This document shows, piece by piece, positions 1 to 9,471 of a stretch of 64,000 bases of DNA. The notes beneath the pieces were generated by a model. The model saw only the letters and a program-made list of their open reading frames with translations. It searched no databases and was not told the origin of the DNA. The translations under genes were made by a program, and so were the position numbers. The stretch spans positions 21,327,750 through 21,391,749 of the forward strand of contig CM073551.1 of NCBI GenBank assembly GCA_037074615.1, given 5' to 3'. The DNA is from Leucaena leucocephala (lineage: Eukaryota > Streptophyta > Magnoliopsida > Fabales > Fabaceae). The stretch's first letter is position 1. Each line of letters opens with the position of its first letter.

Positions 1-409
1 TTATAGTTTGGTTTTGTTTATAAATATTTAATTTCCTGGAGATAATTATAAATAATATACAACAATAATTATATGAAGTTGAAAATAAATTATATTATTC
101 ACAATTTTATAAATAGTATTAGAAATTTCTCACTCTTCCCACAAAAGCTTTTTTAGGAAGCTTTTATTTTCAAAATACTATGCATGTATAATATATATTA
201 ATTACCCTCTTCTGGATGTGTATTAAAGTTAGGGTTGATATTCTTATCTAAAATGCACTACTATACAAAAAGCTTATAACGACAGTTAAAAGTAGCTTTC
301 TACAAGAATTTTGGGGGCGTCATATATTATACTGCCATTGTAAGTATACTTTTTCGTGATTGTTTTAAAAAAATCGTTGTTAATTACTTAAATTTTTTGT
401 TATTTGTTT

Positions 410-835
410 TCTTCAGTCTACACCCACCATTAGCCACTTTGTTCATACTTATCATAAATATCAGATCAGATCTAGAGAGAAAAAATCAAAGATCTAGTGA
501 AGAAACAAAATATCTATAAACTTCTTCCATTAAAGCTCTTCGAGCTTTTTCCAACAAAGTTTATCTGTTGACACCTACTGTTAGTCACTACGGTTAACCT
601 CACTAAAAAGTTGAATATTTAGAGAAAAAGTTACAGATCTAACGAAAAAGTTTAAGATCTATAAAATTTTTGCTATTAAAGCTCTTCAAGATCTTGATGT
701 ATTATAATTTATAAACAATAAATGAAGAAGGAAAACGGTCAGCTTTTGTTATATGATGTATTACAGTTTATAAAAAATAAACAACCAAAAAAATAAGAAA
801 AATGAGCAAACGAAGAAGTTAAACGGTGACTTACA
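410..835. repeat. Imperfect direct repeats, AT-rich
   Basis: Two blocks resemble each other: 415-560 and 566-700 both hold a CACC-TA-TTAG-CACT stretch, an AGATCTA motif followed by A-rich sequence, and ATTAAAGCTCTTC near the end. A second, shorter pair (about 690-735 and 750-830) shares GATGTATTA and TTTATAAA followed by AATAAA. No coding potential is visible. It may be the remnant of a transposon or a local duplication. Positions 1-410 show nothing recognisable. Confidence 0.4.
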
Positions 836-904
836 ACCTTTACGATGGAGAACGACGATAGAGATGACGAATAACAACATTCACGACTGAGATGGACATT
901 AAAA

Positions 905-1170
905 CTATAAAGTTTTTTTTTATACAAAAATTTTTGGAAAAGGGTTGGGCTCACCCACGATCCAAGGGCAGGGCGAAGTCTCCCTTCCTCTTAGGCGATA
1001 CCAATGTCGAGCAGAGCGAGCCATCTATTACCCCCAGGCATAAACCTAGGCACCCAGGAGCTATGATGTCTCCCCAAGTGCCGCGACTAGAAACGAACAC
1101 ACTCCAAATAATTGTATATCTCATCCCTTCGCCAGTTAAACTAGGAATGATAGGTCCGGGCATTTAGAAT
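905..1170 (-). mobile_element. SINE family A, copy 1
   Basis: This is one of five related copies in the window, all with the same polarity. The plus strand starts with a T-run, then TTTTTGGAAAAGGGTTGGGC and a block of about 220 bases with GGCGAAGTC, GATACCAATGTCG and CGCGACTAGAA. Read on the minus strand, better copies carry a pol III A-box-like TGGTAAATGGGTGAG and a B-box-like GTTCAATCTC near the 5' end, and end in an A-rich tail. That is the structure of a tRNA-derived SINE. This copy has a degraded B box. The 91-residue open frame across it is not a gene. Confidence 0.6.
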
Positions 1171-1267
1171 TGGGCCCTCCTTTCAAGTAACTCGGAAGAT
1201 AATTATCCCTCCTAGCCATTATCATGAACCAAATAATGCAATTTTATTATAAGAAAACTTGATAAAA

Positions 1268-1530
1268 ATCCCTTTTTTTTATGCGTGAATTTTTGGAAAG
1301 AAGTTGAACTCAGCCACGATCTAAGGGCAAGACAAAGTCTTCCTTCCTCCTAAACGATACAAATGTCGGGCAGGGCGAGCCGTCTATTACCCTCAGACGT
1401 AAACCTAGGCACTCAAGAGTTAGGATGTCTCCCAAACGCCGCGACTAAAACTACAATAAAATGGTACTCCCAGATATCGAATACGTTCCAAATAGTCATA
1501 TGTCTCACCCATTTACCAGTTGAACCCACA
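1268..1530 (-). mobile_element. SINE family A, copy 2
   Basis: This is the best-preserved head of the family. On the minus strand, GTTCAACTGGTAAATGGGTG (A-box region) is followed about 30 bases later by a B-box-like GTATTCGATATC, then the body shared with copy 1. The tail is the T-run near 1270 on the plus strand. It lies about 100 bases from copy 1 in the same orientation. From 1531 to 2108 I see only AT-rich sequence without features. Confidence 0.65.
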
Positions 1531-2108
1531 GAAATCCTATTTAAAAATTTGTATTGGTAAGATTAGAAGGACATGTGAGAGAATGGGCCTTAGAAGCTAA
1601 GCCAATATTCTATCTTAACCTAATTGTATAACACTCAGATTGATATAAAATCTGACCGCCTTAATTACTATTTTATTTAACACAATTCTTCGAGGATCTC
1701 AAGGGATATGATTGGGATATAATCAAGGCAATATTAATTAGCAATATTCCCTATAACTAAGGTAATATTAATTAGTAATATTCCCTATTATTTTATATAT
1801 TATAACTCTTATCAGTTTGGTAAAAATATCACAAGAATTATTCAGAAAATAATAGGACCTAATATATCGATACTTTGAAGAATTTATACACGCACCACAA
1901 AGTACTAGTATTCAAATAGAAATTTTTCTCATTAATAAAATTTTCATAAACACATTTAACTGATTTTTCGTTTTATTGATGCTCATTTTTTCCTTTTCCA
2001 CCCTATTAAAGATGCACTCGTGATATAAATGAGCTGAAGATGTATAATTTTTTGCAAGTATCATATTTATATTAAGAGTCATAAAATCAATCTATTTAAC
2101 TTACTCGA

Positions 2109-2449
2109 GGCTATGAAACTTATGTCCCAAGGCAAAAAGCATCAACTGCATATAGAGTAGTGTTTAACAAGAGCCTCGAACAATTAAAAACTATACATGG
2201 ACAAATGAATAAACAGCCCATAGCAACCCCTAATACCATCACTACAAAACTCAAGCGCAAAGCTGAGTGCACAGCTGCTGAATCTGTGAATCGGTTGGAT
2301 CTTGAATCAAATATGTACTGGATTTCCCATTGTTTGAGCAAGTTATGTTCAGCTGACTGCCAAGTTGGGATGTCTGCAATTATAGCATTCCAGCAAGAGT
2401 TAATCCATGCATGCACAGCGGAATATATCAATGGCCACATTAAACGTTG
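2109..2449 (+). pseudogene. Coding-like fragment, unassigned
   Basis: One frame stays open for about 113 codons. It begins just after an AG (2107-2108, a possible splice acceptor), reads GYETYVPRQKASTAYRVV, and ends at a TGA after KR. The composition (charged and aromatic residues, Cys, few low-complexity runs) looks like real protein, unlike the other short frames nearby. There is no good ATG at the start. I do not recognise the family. It could be an internal exon, a gene fragment captured by a transposon, or the relic of a lost gene. It sits downstream of the rhomboid-like gene on the opposite strand. Confidence 0.35.
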
Positions 2450-2740
2450 AGTCAAAAAAATTTGATTTTTGAGGTCTTCAACTGTCAAAAATTTAATTTT
2501 TAAGATTGATACTATCTTCTAAAAAATTGGTTGTTGATAGAAGTAGAACACAATATACATTCACGTATCCGATCCTACTGGATAAGAATTGTTACTGCTG
2601 TTGTTACTATTATTCATCCAAGACTTATTATATACATCATTGAATGTTTAACATGGGAAGCAAGTGGTCAAAGATATAGATGCTTAAATTATAGAGAAAT
2701 TTATTGTTTTGAAATTTTATGACCTGATGAAATTATTCAA

Positions 2741-5463
2741 TTAAGAGTGATTCAGGTAAAATGTTATAATAATACTTACAAGACAAGATCCAGGTTCGTT
2801 ATTGCAGCTCCATCTTGAAGTTGGGACACAAGATAGATAATGGCACCAAGAACAATGATCATTGGCATCAACACCACGGAGAAGTGCAATAAGGCCAACA
2901 GCAATTCTGTCAAATTGACAATATAATATTAGATAAATCCCTGAAACAGAACAAAACTGTAAAATGACAGTGGCAAGAAAATCAAGGATACAGTTAGAGG
3001 GGGCAACTAGGGAAACATACAATATAATCACGAGCAGGAACAATGTTTTTGTCACTAAAAGATGACTAACTTCTCAATTTGGCCATTCAAAATATTACAC
3101 TCCCAATTGAGACCCCCAATAAATTTTCCAATTATTTGGTTCTTTGAAGGACCAAATTGAGAAGTTAATTGTCATGATTTTAACAGAGCTGAAAACAGAA
3201 CCAAATTTATTGGAAAAAAAGAACTGGAAGGATTACACTTTAGAGAACCAAATTAAAAGGCTCCTGTTCTTTCAGGATGAAAAAAGTATTTTATTCCATA
3301 TTATGTCATAACATCGAGCAAATAACTTGGCTTCTTATGTTATATAACATCTTTTGGTACAAGGTCTACTCCACCCCGACAACTGAAACACAGGTCTCAT
3401 GCTATATGTCAGTAGGGTTAAGCTTCGACAAGTATCTCCTCTATATATATATGGCTTGTTAGTGCAATATGATCTTAGAAAGAGCAACACTTCAGAGACT
3501 TACCCAGCAATGACAAGGATCAGAGAGAGGATCCATAAGATGCTCTGGTATTTTTTGAACTTAGATCTTCTAACTGAGGCAGAAGAGTAATCTGGAGAAG
3601 CATATCTTTGGTTAACCCAGCCAAACTGAGGACGGATCAGAAACACAAATCCAAGAAGAAATCCCGTAATAAATCCTCCAATATGAGCAAAATTGTCCAC
3701 ATGTGGGAGGATCCCTACAGCTAGATTGACCGCAACGATAATCACAAGAGTGAAGAGTGCTGCAAACTGCAAATATCAGAAAATTATAATATGTCGAGTT
3801 GGATATAAGAGCAGAAAATTTCCTTTTCAGGAAATCAGATTTCAAATAAGAGAAATTTTATGATCACCTTGTTATCATACATAGACCAATTAGTAATAAG
3901 TTCAGAGAGCATGCCTCCCAGCAATCCAAAAAGAGCCCCAGAGGCACCCACAGAGATGTTTGACTGAATGAATAGAGAAGAAAGCAAACTTCCCCCAAAT
4001 CCAGAAATCAAAAATAGCAATCCAATACGCACTGTAATACAACAACATGAGAAACAGAAAAGTAGATAGCACTAATAATGCAAATAATAACATAAATACA
4101 GAAAGCCATCTCTACTAAGAGAAACTCAACACGCATTATCTTAAGTATCATTTTGATGTAGTTATTAAATAATAAGCAGCACACAGCATAGCACCATTCA
4201 AGCATATGATTTTGATTTAATCGTTGCCTTATAAGTTGTAAATAACCATTATGTTATTTTTTATTTCAAATTTGAGAAAAAGTAGATAACAGTAAGCATG
4301 TAATCAAATACTCCTCTAGTCCTAAATAGATGAGACCTAGTTTGTAGTATAAATTACACTACAAATTATGTCTTATATTTAAGACCGGAGGAGTAGTAAA
4401 CAAAGTAATTTGTAAATTACTTTACTTTTATTATAACTGATCAAGCACAGAACTACTTTGGATTAAGGACAGATTTTGCAAGGATGTTATTCATGGATTC
4501 AAAGGAAGATTTTCTTCAATGAAAAAAAAGGCTCATCCTGTGTAATGGGGCAAAATTGATTTTGATTGACACCGGTATAAATGGATTCCCCCACATATAT
4601 AAGACCATTGTTTTATGTCTAGATGCTACCATGCCCTGATGTTTCGATAACTATCAATTAGGTGAAGGAAATCAACATCTCAGTCTTAACTCTTAAAGAA
4701 ACCTAATCTAAACTTGAGATGTAAAATACATACAGAATCCAAATTCTTGCTCAAGGCGGATCCCAATGATCAGAATACCCAACATATTTGCCAATAGATG
4801 GAAGACACCACCATGTAACCACATGCAAGTGATAAGGCGCCAACCCTGGTGTCTGTGAACCACTCTACCTACGTCAAGAGCTCCCATCTTCTGTAGCCTG
4901 AGAAATAATAGATATCACCTCTTCAATTGCAGGTACAGCCATGGATTTCATTCCAAAACCAAAAAAACTCACAGCAGCTACAATCTTAAAATTCAGTCCC
5001 ACATATGAAAGTTATCAATTATAATACAATTACTCACGTATATCCACTTAAGCATCGTGAGTTGAAGTAGAATTCTAACGGAATGGAATATAAGCGTAAC
5101 ATTTTAATGATTTAGAGGAAAAAGGACAACTCACGTTAATGAAGAAGGCCCGAGAAGAGGGTTCTCTTTGAGCGTCTGAAAGGAGAAACGACCGAGGAAG
5201 CGGGCAACGCAAGAGACAGAGTTTTTGGGGCAATTGTTGACGTACATGGTAATTACGAACACAGCTATGTTGGCAATAACAATGACAGGAATTAGCCAGG
5301 AAAACCATCTCTTGAGATGCTTTACTTCGGTGTATTCTACTGGCGTTCTAGTTGTTGAATAGGGTAGAGCCACACCTGCCTCCACTGGGTGTATCACATT
5401 GTCGTTCTTCCGAGAATTGATCCTCAGTTGGATCTCCGACGGTGGAGGTGGCTCTGCCGCCAT
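2741..5463 (-). CDS. Rhomboid-like membrane protein (RBL family)
   Basis: Predicted intramembrane serine protease of the plant RHOMBOID-like family, which acts in Golgi or other endomembranes. Five exons join in frame: 5135-5463, 4734-4897, 3868-4031, 3504-3766 and 2741-2906, giving 361 residues. Visible features: cytosolic N-terminus, first membrane segment ([20 protein letters not shown]), the family motif [12 protein letters not shown], the HQGWRL-WLHGG region, the catalytic serine in [10 protein letters not shown] (about Ser195) and the catalytic histidine in DNFAHIGG (about His247). Both catalytic residues are present, so it is probably active. The C-terminus carries the plant [17 protein letters not shown] motif. 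A consensus donor (GTAAGT) follows codon 349; either it is used and leads to a last exon I could not find, or translation continues 12 codons to the stop at 2741. The start is the first in-frame ATG (MAAEPPPP). Confidence 0.85.
4311..4393. mobile_element. Short Stowaway-like MITE in RBL intron 2
   Basis: This 83-bp element has terminal inverted repeats CTCCTCTAGTCCTAAAT and, on the other strand, CTCCTCCGGTCTTAAAT. It is flanked by TA on both sides (4309-4310, 4394-4395), the target duplication of Stowaway/Tc1-mariner MITEs. The centre is a further palindrome (TTTGTAGTATAAATTACACTACAAA region), so nearly the whole element folds into one hairpin. It lies between RBL exons 2 and 3. Confidence 0.75.
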
Positions 5464-6692
5464 GGACAATGAACTCGGTGAAGCCTAAACGAAGACGAGA
5501 AACTGCGATCAGTGAGTATGTTGAGGCAAAATCTGATCAAATTCAGAAGAAAATTAAGTTTGAAATTGGAGCTGCAAAGGGCGATGTTCAAGACCAAGTC
5601 AGAAAAGCATGGTGATTAGTCAAAAGATTTCACAATCAAGCGCTTGCTTTTCTCCCCGAACGCTATTTGTATATGCGTCGTTTAAAATCAACCAATCAAT
5701 TATTATTAATTATTAATAAAATTGGACGCGTTCTGCTCGGTTGTTCAGTTGTTCAAGGAATTGAAAAGAACAATTTTTCATGCATATCCCGTTATTTTCA
5801 TGGCAAAATTATATTAATTAAATTGATTAAAATTATTAATATAGAATTAGTTTAACACTAAATTTAAAAAGGATGAACATTATGATATATATCGTTATTT
5901 AATTTGATTAAATTTAAATATTATTAGGTAAAATAATTTTTTTTTAAATATTTTTTATATTTATATTAATTTTAACTCATGACTTTATATTGAAGGGGTC
6001 AAAATCCTTTTCATTATCTATCGGTTGATATGTTTCTTTTGCCATAAATGTTAGCAAAAGACATTAATTTTAGTGGGGGAGATTTTGACAATTAAAGATA
6101 GAGATTTTTAAGTTTCAATATGTGTAAATATAAAAAATAATTTAAGAAAATTACTCTCAATTAAATATAATAATATTTAAAGTTGATATTTGAAACCTCA
6201 TTTAGCCATTGGTAAACTTGACCTTAGTTATATTATTTTTTTATTTAAAATGAATTAGATGTTGGTTTAGGGTTGGTAAACGAAGTCGTATGGAACAGAT
6301 GTTGAATATCGTCTGGATTGAGTCTTTTTTAATTATATATTGAATGATAAATTACATAACTTTATGATATAAAAAACATTAATGCATGTGTTTATTTGTT
6401 TAATATTACTGATCCAGTTATCATGGCTGGGAGATAAACATATGATTACGCATATATATGACTTTTTTCTATCTAAAATCAACAGTTTTTTTTTATCAGG
6501 CAAAATGTTCCGATTGTTAATCATGTAGGGCAAATTCTTCAAAGAGAACATGGCGATGATCTCAAAGTGATAACGAATGACGATGAACCGAAGAACTCCA
6601 AATGGGATCTGTGGCTTTGAGGTCAAAGTTGGTAAGATCTGAGAGGAAGAGAGAAAATAAAACAAACTTTATTTGCAAGAATACAATAATCA

Positions 6693-6694
<2 letters not shown>
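5464..6694. other. 5' flank of RBL and AT-rich spacer
   Basis: 5464-5660 is the likely 5' UTR and core promoter of the rhomboid-like gene. The rest is AT-rich, with short open frames that have no family resemblance. I see no gene here. Confidence 0.5.

Positions 6695-6733
<39 letters not shown>
6695..6733. repeat. (TA)n microsatellite
   Basis: About 19 uninterrupted AT dinucleotides. The run gives rise to a spurious Tyr-Ile open frame on the minus strand. Confidence 0.95.
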
Positions 6734-6738
<5 letters not shown>

Positions 6739-7009
6739 TAAGCAGACACGCATTTTGCTTCTAGATGTGTAAAATGAGAATGACGTTTATTTGACTTTTA
6801 AGAGGAAACTCGGCATTGGATTCAATTTTCAATTACGGCTACGCCACCTTTAATAAGGATTCCTTATCAACGCTATACCGGCATATACATATGTAGAAAT
6901 TTCTTTAGTCCATTTGTTTTAATTTTGAACATTCATTACCTATAAATTCGTGTGTTTATAGAATTTTGACATACGCTCTCATAATATCAAGTGTTTTTTT
7001 TGTCTAAAT

Positions 7010-7470
7010 TGTTTTATACGAATTTTTAGAAAGAGGTTGGGTTCATCTACGATTCAAAAGTAGGGCGAAATCTATTTTTCTCATAAGTGATACCAATATC
7101 GGACAGGGTGAGCTGTCTATTACTCTCAAGCGTAAACCTAGACGCCTATGAGTTAGGATGCATTTCCAGGCGTCGCGACTAGAACTATAACAAAGTAGTA
7201 CTCCCTAGAGATTGAACACGCTCCAAATAGTCGCATGTCTCACCCATTTTCACTATTTTTTTTGTTGCCCACCCAATTCACTGGAGCTTTGCCCCGACTA
7301 CTTCCGGATCTAATCCGCGTCGCGCACCTGGCTATGGTGGCTAAGTCTCCCAATGGAAATTTTTTACATACGCTAAAGCTCCAACTCGAGACCTTGTTTA
7401 AGCGATACCAAATTGCTATTACTCGAACTAACTCTCGTTAGTTTTTCACCAATTGAATTCAACGATGATA
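7010..7470 (-). mobile_element. SINE family A, copy 3, interrupted by another SINE
   Basis: The body 7015-7253 matches copies 1 and 2 (GTAGGGCGAAATC, GATACCAATATCGG, CGTCGCGACTAGAAC, then ATTGAACACGCTCCAAATAG). It breaks off after CTCACCCATTTTCAC, exactly where a family B SINE starts, and resumes at about 7443 with TTTTCACCAATTGAATTC, the expected A-box end. The element is therefore split by a younger insertion. Confidence 0.65.
7254..7442 (-). mobile_element. SINE family B, nested in family A
   Basis: On the minus strand it starts with a tRNA-like head (TTAGTTCGAGTAATAGC, then a degraded B box AGGTCTCGAGTTGGAGC), continues with TTGGGAGACTTAGCCACCAT and GCGCGACGCGGATTAGATC, and ends GGTGGGCAAC followed by A8. 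The flanks TTTTCAC (7247-7253 and 7443-7449) match and look like a short target-site duplication. The same body recurs at 32487-32625 and 38869-39054. Confidence 0.7.
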
Positions 7471-7793
7471 GTTTTTTTTATGGCTAAATTGATAAGGAAT
7501 AATTCTCTTGAATATATTTTTTATTTTTTATAAGTTTAAGCGAGGATATTGGCCCACAATCTCATACCATGACACTATGGGGGAAAATATGATGAGCCCT
7601 CTTCAGCTTTTGGGCTTGGCATAGCCAATCCCAATCCAAGCACAATGCAAGAGTTCGGCCGAAAAAAAAAACAAAGAAAGAAAGTAAGAGCACGTGGCAG
7701 CCGCTCAAGTTCATTTTAATCTCATGTGGCAGCCACGCAGACTTCTGTTTGACACGTCAGCTTCTAGTGGAGTCAAATGTACTTAAAATAATA

Positions 7794-8040
7794 CCTCTAC
7801 TTAGTCATTAATATATAATATATTTAACTAATTTAATTAGATTAAAAAATTAGTTAATATGATTTTTTCTAAAATACCCTATCTACCTATTTTAACTTTA
7901 TTCATTTATCTTTTACTTATTATTGAGAGAATATTAATATGTCTAATTTAAAAAAAAATTGATAAACTCGTAGAAAATATTTATTATATTTAAATCAATA
8001 TCAACTTCTTAATTAAGTTACATATTAAATACAAGAGGAG
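7794..8040 (+). mobile_element. Stowaway-like MITE family M, copy 1
   Basis: This 247-bp AT-rich element is flanked by TA. The ends are CCTCTACTTAGTCATTAATA and, inverted, CTCCTCTTGTATTTAATATG. The interior carries the blocks shared by all family members: ATATTTAACTAATTTAATTAG, ATGATTTTTTCTAAAATACC and TTATTGAGAGAATATTAATA. Other copies or fragments lie near 24990-25220, 26378-26627, 37157-37386, 38181-38425, 39495-39753 and 52240-52463. Confidence 0.65.
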
Positions 8041-8639
8041 TATAATATTAAAATAATATTACTTCTAGTTCTTAATATAAAAGTTAGATAATTAATTTAC
8101 CAATATTAAAAAATTAATTAAATTAGTTATTTATAATAAATTTATTCTAATTTCTTTAAACTATCATTTTTAGTTATATGTATTGGAACTAATTTTTTAT
8201 TGAAAGCTACTTTAATATATACAATCAATAAAAATATTTTTGATAAAAAAATTATATAAAATAAATTTAAATTTTATATTTAAGATTAAAATAAATATCA
8301 TGTCTAATTTTTATATTTAAGATAAGAGAAAATAGTTCTTTTGAATATAACATATTCAATTTTTTCAAGATATTATGAATAAAAAATTAATTAATTTTTA
8401 TTAAACTTAAGAATAATCGAATCTCTCTCTTTTTTTTAAATCGAATCTCAACTAATAATAATAATAGAAAACACATGTATATAAAAGAAAGTAAGTAATT
8501 AAAGAGTGACAAGGAGGGTGGTAGGACGAACCGACAAAGGATGGCCAATGCGACGCCGGATAAGGCTAACAGGGCCCCATTTGTCATAGGAAGTTAGGAA
8601 CTTACCCAGGTGATGACAGTATTTTTTTATACAAAAAAA

Positions 8640-9080
8640 AATTTAAAGAAAATATTAGGGTTACTCATAAAATGATTTTTTTTTCTCTTGAATATAAGAA
8701 CTGTCTACTATCTTTAAATATAAATTTAGATATTCAAGAGTTAAGATATTCCCCAAACGTCACGACTGGAACTATAATAAAATAGTACTCACCAGAGATT
8801 GATTACTCTCGGTGATGACAACATTTTTTTTATATACAAATTTTTAGAAAGGAATTGGACTCATCCATAATCCAAGGATAGAGCGAAATTTATTTTCCTT
8901 CTAAGTGATATTAATGTCAGGTAGGGTAAGCTGTCTATTACTCTCAAATATAAATCTAGATACCTAATAGTTAAGATGCCTGATAAGTATCGTGATTAAA
9001 ATTAAAACAAAATAATACTCTCTCAAAATAAAACATATTCTAAATAATTATATATTTTAAAATTCATTAGTGGAACCTTA
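8640..9080 (-). mobile_element. SINE family A, two more copies (one truncated)
   Basis: 8690-8815 holds only the half with ATATTCCCCAAACGTCACGAC and GATTGATTACTCTC. 8825-9075 is a full-length but diverged copy starting from the T-run at 8825 (TTTTTAGAAAGGAATTGGAC, GTAGGGTAAGCTG). Both have the same orientation as the copies at 905, 1268 and 7010. The upstream stretch 8041-8640 is AT-rich without a gene. Confidence 0.55.
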
Positions 9081-9471
9081 GGTGGTGATGACAGCGTTTG
9101 TTGCTAACTAAAGCTGCCTCTTACGAATTTCCGAAATCAAACAAAGCCCAAACTTCACTCTCACGCTCCTCCATAACCGCGTCGTGGACAAGTCCGCTTT
9201 TTCCCGTTATCATAAAAGTCTTTCGCCTCTTTCCATTTTCTTTGGACTTTTCAAACCGAAGAACCGCCAACTCGAATCGCTGCTCTTCCTCGCTGTTTCT
9301 TCATAAAGAATAATATAATATAAGGAGTATTTGTATATTGCATTATTGCTATATTTTAGTGCCCATCTTCTTCTCCCCTTTAGATCGAATTCGGGGATAA
9401 AGGTTTCAAGCTTCTCTCTTTTTGATTGGATTTGTGTAATTCGTTCGTTGATTTTCATCGACGATTCATTT

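Noticed and set aside
892..1167. 91-residue plus-strand open frame
   Set aside because: It lies wholly inside SINE family A copy 1 and its counterpart frame is broken in the other copies.
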